Assembly: GCF_003171515.1 (NCBI RefSeq)
Contig: NC_089390.1
Coordinates: 7,626,001-7,690,000, forward strand
DNA length: 64,000 bases
Reading direction: 5' to 3'
Source: Pyrenophora tritici-repentis
Taxonomy: Eukaryota; Ascomycota; Dothideomycetes; Pleosporales; Pleosporaceae
Part shown: in pieces, positions 12,189 through 24,645 of the stretch
Position numbering within the stretch: the stretch's first letter is position 1
Layout of the letters: each line of letters begins with the position of its first letter
Notes under the pieces: model-generated
Told to the model about the DNA's origin: nothing
Database searches by the model: none
The model's input: only the letters and a program-made list of their open reading frames with translations
Position numbers and translations under genes: made by a program

Positions 12189-15100
12189 ATGGCGAAGAAA
12201 AAGAAGCCAGCAGGTAATCCCGCCCGTGGCTTCGCGACAACGTCAGTCGCGAGCAAGCCGAAGCCGGAAAAGGCAGCCGCAGACGTCCCAGTCAAGCAAG
12301 TTGCACAGACGCCGTTGAAAGAAGGTACAGCCGCATCCGAGCTCGCGCCCCAGCCATCCGAGAAGACGATAGCGCCGAAGGAAGAAGTCGCGCCAACTCC
12401 GGAAGAGCTCGAGGCCCAGCTGGAGCGTGATGAGCTCCAGTTGCTTGCAGAGAAGCATGCCGCAAAGGTCAGGCGCGAGGTTACTCGCCATGTCTCCAAA
12501 TTCCAGACAGATCGTAGACTACTTCGTAGCCAGTCGCACTCCATGACCGTCCACGACTGGCTACCCAATGAAATTCTTGATAGTATCATTCTCCTGGCCC
12601 AGGCAGAATCAAACGATTCAAATAGGAGGCAGGGTCATCAGTCCCTACTCAAGACCCTAACCGAAGAAGATGCCATGTCAAAACTATGGACTCTTGACCT
12701 TTCCCTGCGTGAACTGGGCTTCTCGCGGGACCAAATACAGCCCGTCTTGCGATGGCTCTGCGCAAACGCCGCCAGTATCGACGCATCTTCAGGTGTATGG
12801 GGCCTACAAGACGCTCTCGAATGGCTGGCACTGGACCAATGTGAAGACCACACGTTTTCCTATGAGGAGTCGCGTCCAAAGCGCTCCACTGTCGATACCC
12901 CTGACACATCCCCATCTCGTGAGTCTATCTACAAGAATGCCTTACTTCATTCCCCCCTTAGATAGGTGTGACCTGTTACACACCCCCGGTTCTCGATATT
13001 TCCCACATTACTTTATTATGCAACTGCTTACCATACATAGCAACACCACCGCTTGCGCCTCCTGCCAATGGAACGGCTGCATCGAACCCCTTAATTTTGC
13101 CAGCAAGTAATCTTCCGACACCTGCTGAACTCGAGCAAGATGATACACATGTCAGCGATCTCGATAGCGACCTAGAGCTTGACGAGCTCATCCCAGCATA
13201 CCTCAAAATCAAAGGCAAGCTGTTCGAAATTGATCCACAGCTCGTCGATACGACTACTCGGAAGCCAGCCAAAGGAGCCAAGTCTAAGAAGTCCGCCCCA
13301 GGAACCGTTCAAACTCCAGCTGTCCGAAAACTTCTCTCTCAGTTGCAACAGCTCACGTCCGACGCGCTCTTCGACGAATATCAAGCCGAAGCTCAGTGGC
13401 CCGCTAAGCGCAACCAAATCGCCCAATCTCAAGCCGAGAAAAGGCAGCGGATCGAAAACCAGCCTAGCATTGCCCAAGTACAGCAGAAAGAGGTCGTTGT
13501 TGACCCTCCCATGGTAGACGTCGCAAAGGCGCCACTTCCCGCAGCCCCACAGGGTGTGGAGGAAGTTGAAGAAGATGTAGATCTGCTTGGAGGCATGTTC
13601 TCTGCAGTCCCTGATGCAGGACCAGCACCGGAGACTTCAAATGACGGCGCGTCTACCGACAACGTAACCCTTCGTGATTTTGGAAAATCACCAGGAATGT
13701 CTCCACGCAAAGTGTTCGAAGAGGCGGTGCGGTCAAGGTAGGCATGCCACTAAATAATTTTCCAAACATTGTCTGACACTCTCAGGGATCCGGGTGCGCG
13801 CGTAACGTACAAAATGATTTCTCCTACCACCTACACCTGCCGACATTCTGTGACAATTGCTTGGTCCAAAGACGACGACATCGAATACGACGTTGAGATT
13901 ACTGGGGTTACCAGTAGCCGATATAAGAAGCAAACCACATTCGCAGCAACTGATGTCGCGGCCGTGTCAGTTGAGCAAAGTGAGAGTTACATTTCCGTCG
14001 CTGCTCTTTTCTCAATTTCGGCTACCTCCCCAAAAGAAGAAAAGGTATATTTACGACTGCCATCCAACTGGAGAGACCTCTATAGGGAGTTCCTGGAACG
14101 CCGCAAGACACGTTTGGATGCTATGGATCGTGACGCCATCCGGCACTACCGTTCCATCATCGAGGAGCAAATCGAGAATGAAGAATCAGACGGAGTTGTA
14201 CTCACCAACCGTTTCAAAATGCGTAATCAGGCCGCGACAAGCTCTCCTGCTTCGAACTCTGGCTATAACACACCGGTGCGACAGCATGACGGTCTGCGAG
14301 AGCTATGGGCTATGAAAGCGTCGGCTCCATCATACCAACATATGCTCGTCGGAAGAATGAACCTCCCTGTCTTCGGCTTCAAGGAATCAATTCTCTCGAC
14401 CGTGGACAAAAATCAAGTCACCATCATCTGTGGAGAGACTGGCTGCGGGAAAAGTACCCAAATTCCAGCTTTCCTTCTTGAGCACGAGCTTTCACAAGGA
14501 AAGGCATGCAAAGTCTATTGTACTGAGCCAAGACGCATATCCGCCATTTCGCTTGCACAACGTGTCAGTCAGGAGCTTGGTGAGGGTCCAAAGGACCTCG
14601 GCACCATGCGCTCGCTTGTTGGTTACGCGATCCGACTGGAGTCCAAGACGTCCTCGCAGACACGTCTAGTGTACGCGACAGTGGGTGTCGTACTTCGCAT
14701 GCTCGAATCATCTGGAGGTTTGCAAGAGGTCACGCATTTAGTCATTGATGAAGTGCACGAAAGGTCTATTGACACTGATTTCCTCCTGGTCATACTTCGG
14801 TCGCTAATGGAACGCCGGCCTGAACTCAAGGTCATACTGATGAGCGCGACTGTGGATGCTGCACGGTTCTCGCGGTATCTCAATGACGCGCCAATCTTGA
14901 CAGTGCCGGGTCGTACCTTCCCGGTACAAACTCGCTATCTGGAAGATGCGATCGAGCTAACTCACTATACCGGGACGTCTGGTCCGGCTAGGAATTCAAC
15001 CGCTAGCGAAAATGATGATGATGATGAAATTGCGAGTGATCAGTCCGGCATCCCGAGCAAGCTTCCAGGTTACAGCCCTACGACACGGAATACGCTTTCC

Positions 15101-16768
15101 AATTACGATGAGTACGCCATCGACTACGACTTGATCACTCGCTTGATCGAGACCGTGGCGTATGATCAACAGTTGAGTCGTTTCAGCAGTGCCGTCTTGG
15201 TTTTCCTTCCTGGCATTGCGGAGATCCGCCAACTGAACGACATTTTGGCTGGCCATCCTGCTTTCAACACCAACTGGTATATCTATCCGCTGCATTCTAC
15301 AATTTCAAGTGAGGATCAGCAGGCCGCCTTCCTTGTTCCGCCTCCAGGTGTGCGCAAGATCGTACTTGCCACAAATATTGCTGAGACTGGAGTGACGATT
15401 CCGGATATCACCTGTGTTATTGACATCGGAAAGCACAAGGAGATGAGGTTCGACGAGCGGAGACAGTTATCGCGCCTGACTCAGTCATTCATATCGAGAG
15501 CTAATGCCAAACAGCGACGAGGGCGTGCCGGTCGTGTTCAAGAAGGTTTATGCTTTCATTTGTTCACAAAGTACCGCCACGATAATCTCATGGCTGAGCA
15601 GCAGACTCCGGAGATGCTTCGACTTTCCCTGCAAGATTTGGTCATGCGAGTCAAGATTTGTAAACTTGGCGACATCGAAGCTACCCTTGCTCAAGCGCTC
15701 GATCCACCGTCATCAAGAAACATCCGTCGTGCTATCGATGCTCTAGTAGAGGTGGATGCACTGACTCCGAGCGAAGAACTCACCCCTCTTGGTCGTCAGA
15801 TTGCAAAACTGCCACTAGATGCACATCTAGGTAAACTCGTGTTGCTTTCAACTACATTTTCCTGCGTGGACGTCGCCATTACCATAGCTGCAATTCTTTC
15901 CTCCAAGTCCCCATTCTTAACGCCTTTTGGGGCAAAACAGCGGGCCGATATCGCTCGACTTGCTTTCAAGAAGGGGGATTCTGATCTCTTAACGACCTAT
16001 AATGCTTACAAGGCATGGAGAGCAGTTTGCAGTACCCCAGGGCGCTCCGAAATGCAATTCTGTCACAAAAACTTCCTAAGCCCGCAGAATCTGGGTAACA
16101 TCGAGGATCTCAAAGCGCAGCTACTCTCATCACTTGTTGAAGCGGGTTTCTTACAGCTCACGCCGGACGAGCGCCGCGTCATGAGCCGCTACCGAAGTGC
16201 GTCGCGGCATCGCGTCTTTGTCGAGGTGCCCGCACAGTATGACATGCACTCCGACAACGATGTCCTAGTCAATTCGGTCATTGCAACAGCATTTTACCCG
16301 AAGATCTTGACCCGAGAGGGCAAGGGTTGGCGAAACATCTCGAACAATCAGACGGTCAGCTTAGCACCAACATCAGTCAACAAAGGCTCCTCAACAGCCA
16401 ACTTTCTGTCATATTACCACATTATGCAGTCGAGCAACAAATTCTATAACGCACACTCAACATCCATTGCGCACCCTCTTCCAATGGTGCTTATGGTAGC
16501 TGCGGATATCGAGTTCAAGTTACACGCGGGTGTCATCAGTCTACCCGGCAATGTCCTTCGATTTGCTGTCCGAGATTGGAGGTCCGCTGTCGCATTGAAG
16601 GTTTTGAGACGTCGTGTCAAGGAAATTCTGGCAAACAGTTGGAAGAACCCGGCACGACAACTTAGCGATCGCGAGAAGGAGTGGTTGGGCTTGTTTTCCA
16701 AGATGTTTGAGGACAGGTTTGAAAAGGACGAGAGGATTCGGGAAAGAGCTGGCGGAAAGGCGAAGTAA
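12189..16768 (+). CDS. DEAH/RHA-family helicase, DHX29/YLR419W-like
   Basis: Three exons, 12189-12918, 13041-13737 and 13786-16768, encode 1469 aa; the introns are 122 and 48 nt. The N-terminus is lysine-rich (MAKKKKPAGNPARGFAT) and is followed by a long non-helicase region with a coiled-coil-like stretch near residues 75-110. The helicase core carries motif I GETGCGKST at residue 692, motif II DEVH near 797 (Val instead of Ala), motif III SAT, and motif VI QRRGRAGR. HA2 and OB-fold domains follow to the C-terminus. The overall plan resembles fungal YLR419W and animal DHX29/DHX57, RNA-dependent ATPases; DHX29 helps 40S subunits scan structured leaders. Assignment to DHX29 rather than DHX57 is uncertain. 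The divergent partner is GCN1. Confidence 0.88.
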
Positions 16769-18031
16769 TTAGTAACTTCTATCTTTGGACGGCTCTAGAC
16801 TACACAAGGCTTCTCTAGACGAAATCGAATTTCGCTGTGTCCGCGAATTACAACACGGAAAGGTAGAAAGATAAAGGACATATGAAATTTAGCAACAAAG
16901 TAGTTTTCATGGCCGGCACAGGTTGATAGGTCGATTCTTTTCCCGGGTCACATTCATTGGGTATTTACATCACTTACAGCAGAGCTACAGCCGCTTTGGG
17001 GAGTCACTTGGATGCTTGGGTGGCGTGATCTTCCCCCTAAAGAAGAGATGGAGTTTGAAATCGCGACATTTAATGCCTGGACGGAAAAGAGATACCTCGA
17101 GCAGGGCAAGAATCACTGGTACTTTATATACGACTATATTCTGGTATGTCATTTTGTTCTAGGTCACCCAAATGCAATCAAGATATGACGTCATGACGAA
17201 CTGGGAGATTTCTATGCTGGTCACATTGGTAACAGTACGTCGAGACGCTTATGGAATATTTGGGACTCAACCCCTTTCGTAAGAACAGCGTCTTCGAAGA
17301 GGGATCTTGTGCGGTATAAGCCAAGCGATTACCGTACCATTTTGGATTACCGTAGCATGCGACAGCTGTAGGCGAAACGCTAGACTAACGACGGGCACAT
17401 GTAGGGGGTAGAAAATGTTAGAAATGCAACGGACATACCGTGGGAAGAAAAGTAAGATACAGACAATCACATCCCTGTGCAGACCTTGACATGTTATCTT
17501 ACTCAGTCCTTGCAATTACGACAATCTGTTTCTTTTTCTGTCAAAGAGGATCGCAATCTCTATCGCCTCATGTATATTGTATTGACCTAGGGCCTAGAAG
17601 GATGGTCTTCGTTTTCTTCTATGTCTTTTCTATATTTCTAATTACCTTCACTGTGATACGTATATTGGCAAGGTATTTCTAGCTAATATACCGGCTGGGA
17701 AGTGCGTCCTGGGTAAGGTACATCAACAACCTTGAGCGGCAAAAGTACCAAGATCTTATCGATACTAGCGGTCCCCATTAACAATCACTCACTCCCCAAA
17801 TCAAATGTTTCTTCCACCTACCGCCGTTGCACCGCAACCGCGTCGCAAATAAAAGTGGGGCACTTGGATCCTGTGTCCGTGTCTGCTCTCAGTCACCACT
17901 CCGTTCCCCAATGGAATTGTATTCTTGCCGGAACTTCATACACATCCGCTCTAATTTCTACAATTTCGCCCAGTGCTTAAGAAAAGTCGTCCCAAGATCA
18001 ACCGACAACCAAATCCACGCCCGCGAACACA
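16769..18031. other. Intergenic, 1.26 kb
   Basis: Lies between the helicase stop and the MFS start. Open frames are short and in several registers and show no family motif. The last 300 bp is presumably the promoter and leader of the transporter. No repeat, tRNA or transposon remnant was recognised. Confidence 0.55.
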
Positions 18032-19762
18032 ATGTCTACCTATCAAAAGTCGCTGAATGCGTCAAACATTGGCTACAAGGCTACAGCGCCGAGCCAGAAC
18101 GGATCAAATCTTGAGATGCATGCATATGCGGCGAATTCGAACACTTCGACTCCACCGGGTGAGCGTCTTAGCTGCAGCGATATCGCTACGACAGCTGAGA
18201 ACTCTAGTCCTCGCAACATCCATGGCTGGAAGTGGGTCATTACATACGCGGCCATGCTATCTACCACCCTCCTCTTCGCCCTCGACAACACCATCATCGC
18301 CATTCTCCAACCGGTCATCATCAACGACTTCGGCCACCCGGAGCTACTAGTCTGGATCGGCACCGGTTTCGCCCTCGGTACCATGTTCATCCTGCTCTGG
18401 GGCAAAATCTACGGCGTCTTTAATATGAAGTGGGTGTACATCTTCAATATCTTTTTGTTCGAAGCAGGCAGTGCTATTTGTGGTGCTGCTCCGAATATAC
18501 AGATTTTGGTTATTGGACGAGTTATTGCAGGCATTGGGGGCTCGGGTATATACTCGGGCACTATAACGTATGTGTCAGTTCTGTCGAATGAGCAGGAGAA
18601 GGCGGCGTACCTTGCTGGGAGTACGGTTGTTTGGGGGGTGGGCAGTGTGCTGGGTCCAGTGATTGGCGGGCTCATTGCTGCGAACCCGGCTACCTGGCGA
18701 TGGGGATTTTACCTCAACCTTCCCATCGGCATTGTCTTTGCTCCTGTTTACTTTTTCCTCTTCCCCAGTCTCGATCCTTATCCGTCCAAGACTCTCGCCG
18801 AAAAGCTCCACCTCGTCGACTGGATCAACGCGGCCATCTTTCTCACTGGCTCCGTCTGCCTGACCATCGTACTCACTTTTGGTGGCGTCATATACCCTTT
18901 TGGCTCCGGGACTGTGATCGCGCTATGGACCATCACAGGCATCCTCCTCATTGCCTTCATCGTCATGCTGAAGCTGCACCCGTTAGTCACCAAGTCGAAC
19001 CGGCTATACCCACTACATTTCCTCAAGAGGGCCATACTGATAAACATGCAACTCCAAGTCTTCCTCTCGTCAGGAATCATTCTAGCGATGACTTACCACA
19101 TTCCGCTGTATTTTCAATTTGTTAAAGGCGACACCGCACTCGTCGCAGGAATCCGCCTCCTCCCCCTACTTCTCTTCATAGTCGTCACATCAGTGATCAA
19201 CGCCTTCCTAATGCCTCGATACGGCCTGATCCCCCTTTGGTATATCGGCGGCAGCACACTCGCACTCATCGGTTCAGCACTCATGTACACCGTCGACGTC
19301 ACCACGCCCAATGCCGCAATCTACGGGTACAACATCCTCGTCGGAACGGGTGCGGGGTGCTACATCGTCGCTGGTTTTGCTATTATGCAGTCTCTAGTCC
19401 CCGTTTACGATATACCCAATGCTGTTGGTGCGATGACTATATCGCAGAGTCTGGGTAGGGTGATCTTTCTCGCTATGAGCGGGAGCCTGTTTCATAATGT
19501 GGCTGTTGAGAAGGTGGGGAAGGTAATACGTGACATAGAGCCCAAGGAGATTAGGAACTTGATTGCGGGATCGAGTAGTAGAGCTGTTCGGGCGCTGGAT
19601 GAGGGAGAGCAGGCATTGGTTGTGACGGAGATTGCCGAAGCTATGAAAAGTGTGTGGGCGCTTTTCGTCGCGGCTGCTGCGCTGAGTGTTGTGTGTTCTG
19701 TTCCGCTGTTGAGATCGAAATTCGGTGGTAGAGGGAAAATGGCGGCGGTGACGGCGGCGTAG
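18032..19762 (+). CDS. MFS transporter, DHA2-type (14 TM) drug/metabolite efflux
   Basis: A single exon encodes 576 aa. A polar N-terminal tail of about 65 residues precedes the first membrane helix. The motif LDNTIIA at residues 84-90 fits the first-helix D1 motif of the DHA2 (drug:H+ antiporter, 14-spanner) family. Further on are GRVIAGIGGSGIYSG (motif C-like) and VLGPVIGGLIA, then regularly spaced hydrophobic segments to the C-terminus. DHA2 proteins export drugs, toxins, siderophores or metabolites across the plasma or vacuolar membrane using the proton gradient; the substrate here cannot be told. The gene is convergent with a decayed FAD monooxygenase starting about 460 bp downstream, so it may be the survivor of an accessory metabolic pair. 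No intron is needed. Confidence 0.9.
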   Translation: MSTYQKSLNASNIGYKATAPSQNGSNLEMHAYAANSNTSTPPGERLSCSDIATTAENSSPRNIHGWKWVITYAAMLSTTLLFALDNTIIAILQPVIINDFGHPELLVWIGTGFALGTMFILLWGKIYGVFNMKWVYIFNIFLFEAGSAICGAAPNIQILVIGRVIAGIGGSGIYSGTITYVSVLSNEQEKAAYLAGSTVVWGVGSVLGPVIGGLIAANPATWRWGFYLNLPIGIVFAPVYFFLFPSLDPYPSKTLAEKLHLVDWINAAIFLTGSVCLTIVLTFGGVIYPFGSGTVIALWTITGILLIAFIVMLKLHPLVTKSNRLYPLHFLKRAILINMQLQVFLSSGIILAMTYHIPLYFQFVKGDTALVAGIRLLPLLLFIVVTSVINAFLMPRYGLIPLWYIGGSTLALIGSALMYTVDVTTPNAAIYGYNILVGTGAGCYIVAGFAIMQSLVPVYDIPNAVGAMTISQSLGRVIFLAMSGSLFHNVAVEKVGKVIRDIEPKEIRNLIAGSSSRAVRALDEGEQALVVTEIAEAMKSVWALFVAAAALSVVCSVPLLRSKFGGRGKMAAVTAA

Positions 19763-20222
19763 TATGTGCCGTGGGTAGCTAGATTCGCAGCTTAGAAGCA
19801 AGTATTTGAAGTGAAACTTGTTAAGTTGGTTTGGTGTATGCTTTCTATGTTATGGTACCATTTGATGTTATCTAGGTGTTACTATCACCTCTTTAGGGAG
19901 AAGAGTGCAAAAACACCATCACGTTTCTCTTATCAAACTACGAAAAACGAAGTCGACTACTGTTGCTCCCTACTCAACAGAACGAATCGTCTCTTTCCCT
20001 CCCGCATGCCACTTAGCATCCCCTCCAGACCCTCGTACAAAATATCTAGATAGCACCATACAATACAACCAAACAACAACCCACATAACCACCAAGCCCC
20101 CTAGTAACTGCGGAAATACTTCCTCAAACCCATCATTCCAGTCCTCCTACGACTCCACCCCCTTGTTCTTCCTCTCTCCTTCCATCACATTCACCCTCCG
20201 CACCTCCCGCTTTTTCTCCTCC
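19763..20222. other. Intergenic, 3' regions of MFS gene and pseudogene
   Basis: A convergent gap of about 460 bp. It is rich in C/A tracts towards its right end. No coding signal in either direction. Confidence 0.5.
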
Positions 20223-21655
20223 TCTACAGCCAACGTATCATCCACCCCAACACCCCTCTCTCCTCTTCAAACACCACATTATCAAGATTTGGCGCCCCAC
20301 CATACAGCCTTGCAAGATTATCCGCTATTAATTCTAGTCCGACGATAGAGTAAGCCACTGCTAGACGAGATTTCTTGCGAAGAGCGTCTGTGAGTTCATG
20401 CTACTGGGGGTTTGTTAGGATGGGTTGCGAGGAGCGCGTGGAGGGTGTTTGCGATGGCGGCTGCGTCTTCGATGGCGGCGTTGCCGCTTAGGGCTGAGTT
20501 TGGGGAGGTATGCCTACGTTTTCAAAAAAGATTGTTCTCAGTCCATATGTTGGAATGCTGGAAGAAATATTGGGGGTTAATTTATGTATAGCGTCACCAG
20601 CCAAGATGATGCGCCCAAAGGACCAAAGCTCCAGTGCAACTTCTTCGAGAGAGATCATTTTCACTCTTTAAATCCCTCTTCCAGAGTTAACGGATTACAA
20701 CTATTTCAGTGATGGGGCACTAAAGGAGGTTACTAGCGAGGGTTTGCATGTCGGTAGAGGCGTAGTGGCGGCGTGTGGGTCAGGTACATTGCTGGTCCGC
20801 GGGTAGCTTGCTGTGTACTGTGATGGAGATCCAATCCGGTCAGCAGAAACGGAGAAAGGAGAGGCTTTTGTTGGGTTTGATGTGCATGTCGTGAGATTCG
20901 AGACCGGGGACGAGAGAGCAGGTCATTACAATGGCGATGTACTTGGTTACCATGGCTGGGAGAAGGAGGTGTTCGTGACGAGATAAAAATTTCGTTGTCA
21001 ACAAGTCAACTAGAACTCACCACACTTCTCCCTAACAGTGACCATGCTAGGGCTTGCCATATTGGCCTTATCCCACATGATCTTCCGAACTTTAGAATGG
21101 ACGCCATCCGCACCAACCACCACATCATCAATGAACTTACACCTGTCCTGTAAAACGACATCAGTCCTTCTTTTCTCCTCAAAACATCTCCTCTATCCAT
21201 GCCATTTCATAGACTTTAGACTGATCTGGTAGTTTTTCGTACAGTGTGCGTAAGAAGACTTGGTGGTCCAATACCCTCGTATCGTAGCCAGCACTTGAAT
21301 ATTACCGTTAGACAGAGTATGCGGCATGCAGAAGAATAAGATTGAAATTAACAACATGGAACTTCCTCACTACCCCAAAAAGCCATTAGATGCAAAACCC
21401 TTGCCAACGGGATCGCGATAATGTGCACCACCCATGACATGTATGTACTCAGTACAGCGTCCCAACAGCCCAGTTCATGCAACCCCCAACATCAGTGTGG
21501 CTGCAGCGTAACTTTTGCTCCAAATTCTGAGGCTATGACGCCTCTGTCTAGCATACATAGTCCGGGATGCTGGCTTTGGCGAGGCAGTGAGCTAGCGTCA
21601 GGCCCGTAACTCCTGTACCGATGTTGATGACTGTGGAATTTGGATGGTCGTCTTC
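20223..21655 (-). pseudogene. Decayed FAD-dependent monooxygenase (salicylate hydroxylase-like)
   Basis: Read on the minus strand, the landmarks of a flavin monooxygenase of the PHBH/salicylate-hydroxylase type occur in the right order but in different frames. They are an N-terminal Rossmann piece (VINIGTGVTGLTLAHCLAKA, near 21640-21560), GYDTRVLDHQVFLRTLYEKL (about 21290-21230), the NAD(P)H/FAD DG motif VVVGADGVHSKVRKIMW (near 21120-21070), SLVPGLESHDMH (near 20900), the FAD-binding GD motif GRIILAGDAIHKLTPN (near 20610) and GNAAIEDAAAIANTLHALL (near 20480-20430). Between them lie stop codons and register changes, for example just after the Rossmann piece. At least one ancestral intron can still be read (GTGAGT ... 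CCCAG between KC and MVTKY). No full-length frame is possible, so it is probably non-functional. Exact ends are approximate. Confidence 0.85.
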
Positions 21656-23755
21656 TATTATAAGGATATATTCAATGTTATGATCAGTTATTATGGTGGG
21701 TATGTATGTTGGAGAGCCATATAATTAACTTCAACTCCGTTCTAAAGCGGCCATGCTGGCCAAGATGGTGGACATTAATGTCACTAGTTGCACACATGGA
21801 CTGTGAGATCCAAGGCGGATAACTCAAGGCCTTAGGTTTTTACAGCGTCCGCATACCTTCCGGCCCGGTCGAGTGATGAACGGGGTGCATCCAAGAAGCG
21901 GCCAATGGGCACCGAGCAGCCGTTCGGGTCCTTCCGTCCGTCCCCAGCAACAGAAGCGGCATAACGCAAGTGTTGCGCGATGTGTGAAGCTATGCCGGTC
22001 AGCCCTTCCAAGGACCCCTTGTTTATTCGAAAAACCGAACAAAAATGCACATATCAAGTCCGAAACCCCCAGTTATGACTCCAACATTATCTCTTGTTCC
22101 CCTCATACAACACCCAACCTCCGTTTCCACCACTTAACCCAAGATGCCCCAACTGTCCTCAGCCCACTTTCTCCATCTTACCGCCCTAGGAATCTTCGGT
22201 CTCTAGGTCCTCAAATCAATAGTACTTTCCCATACATCAGGTAAGCAAATTTCATCAGTTTCGCCAATACACGAATAATAGATACCGTGGTCTTACAAAA
22301 GCAATGGAAACCCTTCGCACCCAAGAAAGAAACCCTTACTGTTCTCTGGGTATACCTGGGCGTCCCTTTCGTTTCACACTGTCGTTCACCCAGATCGACC
22401 AAGACCAAGCGTGCATCATCCGCGGGACCGCAATGCCCTTTGTAGATCCTCCGCATGCCAACGAGGTTCTCGCCCCCCTATGTGGAGCCTCCAAGTCATG
22501 ACCTGCGCGGAAACTTTTTTTCCAACCCAAACACAAAGAGACATGTATGTTGGTTGGCTCATGATTGACGTTTTCCAAACGATCTTCTCAAGTACAGTAG
22601 CTCACATGTTCGCTCAGTCTCCATGACCCCATGCAGCCTCGCTTGTACTACCGAATCGGCCAGGCTGCATAAGCTTGGAGATGACCCGCAGTATGCAATG
22701 GTGCCCGACGATTGCGAATGCGAACGAACATCGAAAGAGTCCAAATGCGCATAAGTGATGCCGAATAGGATTGGCTGCGCAGGAGAAGAAGAAAAAAAGG
22801 AATTCACAAGTGCTGACGGGAACAACTCCGTGAACCAAAGCTCGGCGCCTTGTTATCATGTGGCATGCAGGCCCCCCGTCGGGGGGGGGCGTCGCGCAGA
22901 AATGGCATGTGTGCGGCCTGTGCATGACATGGCTTTGTCAATGGTATGTCCCGCTGTGCCGCAACCAACGGCAGTGTCTGGAACAAGGTCCCCGTTACGA
23001 CTCCGACTCCACATGTTGGGGTGGTAATGCACGTTTTGTCCATGGAGGAAGTAGAGCGATTGGCCAGGGTGTCGTGGTGGACAAAGCGAACCCACCTAAA
23101 CTCGCGTGGAAGTGCTTTGGGATCCACATGTCCTCTGCGCCGGAGTCGGGTCGGTTGCTTTGTGGGGAAGGGTATCCAGACCAATGCATCGGGGTGGCAG
23201 TAGCCGTGAGCAAACAGCCAAGGGTGAGTAGGGCACGGCCAAAGCGAGGGGTCAAAAAGATAGACGTTGAATTCGAAAAGGTATCTCGGGCGTTAGAAGA
23301 AAGTACCCAAACTGAACCCATGACTTTTCCGTCCTTTTCCAGGTTTTGAGGTAACCAAATGCCATCGCTAACAAATAACCACATGCTACCACCAGCACCG
23401 TCTTTTCAATTGTCAAGATGTGCGTGCTTGCAACCCGCCAGCCCTACCCACTAATCAATTCAGCCGTACAGTGTCGTGCAAGATCTCAAGTGCCGCACAG
23501 ATCTCAGTCGTAAAGAAAATAAGAATAGGCTAATGTTCGTAGTACTCCAGTTACTCCATGGGCCTCATGCAAAACCAAAGCGAGACCGTTGATGCAAACG
23601 CCGCTCATATGCCGACGCCTTGTTGAGTGCTTTCTATCAGTGACGAAGGCCATCGACGTGGCAGGTGTCGAAGGCCGATATTGTGCAGTAAATCCAAATA
23701 TGTATATCGGAAGGCATGCTCCATGCCAGGACAGGGAGCATGTCGAGCTGGTCGC
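21656..23755. other. Gene-free stretch, 2.1 kb
   Basis: Between the pseudogene and the Ras gene I see only short, mutually overlapping open frames with no recognisable protein motif. A C6-GTC-G9 tract lies near 22870-22890. No tRNA fold, long repeat or transposase remnant was recognised. It may contain the Ras 3' UTR at its right end. Confidence 0.5.
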
Positions 23756-24549
23756 TCATAGAATCACACACTTTGGCTTGTCCTTGCCCCTCTTGCCGGT
23801 GCTGTTCATGCCTGTACCTCGTGTGCGGCGATCACTGGTACCGCGTGTTCGGTCCTTTTCGTTGTAGCCGGTGCGGACGCGAGCGTCTTTTCTGTCTGAT
23901 GGGGAGCGGCCGCTGCCCTGGTGTCGTTGTCGGCGGAGCTGTCTGACGACATCGAAAAAGGCCTTTTCGACGTTGACGCAGTTCTTGGCCGAGGCCTCGA
24001 CAAAGTCGCAGCCAAGTTCTTTTGCGAGGGCTTGTCCTTCCTGGGTTGAGACTTCGCGTTCGGTGACGCGGTCGCATTTGTTGCCCACGAGCATGACGGG
24101 GGCTTGGCCAAAGACGGGTGCTGAGGCGCTGATGGGTGAGCCGGGGTAGGTAGGTGAGCCGGCCATTGAGGATTCCTTGACGCGCTGTATTTGGCTGTGG
24201 AAGCGTTGTATGCGGGCGAAGGATGAGCGTGATGAGATGCTGTAGACGAGAACAAAGCCCTCGCCGTCACGTATCCATTGGTCTCGCAGGGCAATGTACT
24301 CTTCTTGGCCGGCTGTGTCGAGTACCTCGAGCATGCATGACTGGCCGTCAATCTGGACCTGCTTGCGGTACGAGTCTTCGATGGTGGGGTCATACGTCTC
24401 AACAAAGTGGTTCAAGCATAACTAGGGCTGTCAGCCATGTCAAAGTGCAAGAGTCAAAGGGGGAGTCGTACCTGTATGGTTAGGGCGGTCTTTCCCACGC
24501 CGCCGTCGCCCAGCACCACCAACTTGTACAGCGTCATCTTCCCCGCCAT
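23756..24549 (-). CDS. rasB: Ras-family small GTPase, RasB/Ras-2 type
   Basis: Two exons, 24549-24472 and 24421-23756, encode 247 aa; the 50-nt intron follows codon 26. G1 is GDGGVGKT (14-21), the effector loop is YDPTIEDSY (36-44), G3 is DTAGQEE (61-67), G4 is NKCD (140-143) and G5 is EASAK. A Ser/Pro/Gly-rich insert at about 109-133, before VMLVGNKCD, is typical of filamentous-fungal RasB/Ras-2 and absent from canonical Ras. The tail is very basic and ends in the CAAX box CVIL (244-247); the final Leu predicts geranylgeranylation and membrane attachment. Family members control polarised growth, branching and conidiation. Without the 26-codon first exon the P-loop would be lost, which fixes the start. 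A 16-G tract lies about 100 nt upstream of the start. Confidence 0.93.
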
Positions 24550-24645
24550 AGTGCCGAAGATGGAGCAGCGAGGCCCTCGTCAGTGTGGTCTTTGATGTTG
24601 GAGGGAGGGCGCGAAGGGCAGATATCGAACAGACTCCAGATGATC

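Noticed and set aside
22870..22890. C6-GTC-G9 potential hairpin in gene-free DNA
   Set aside because: A single short GC hairpin with no neighbouring terminator, gene end or repeat partner; chance is the simplest explanation.
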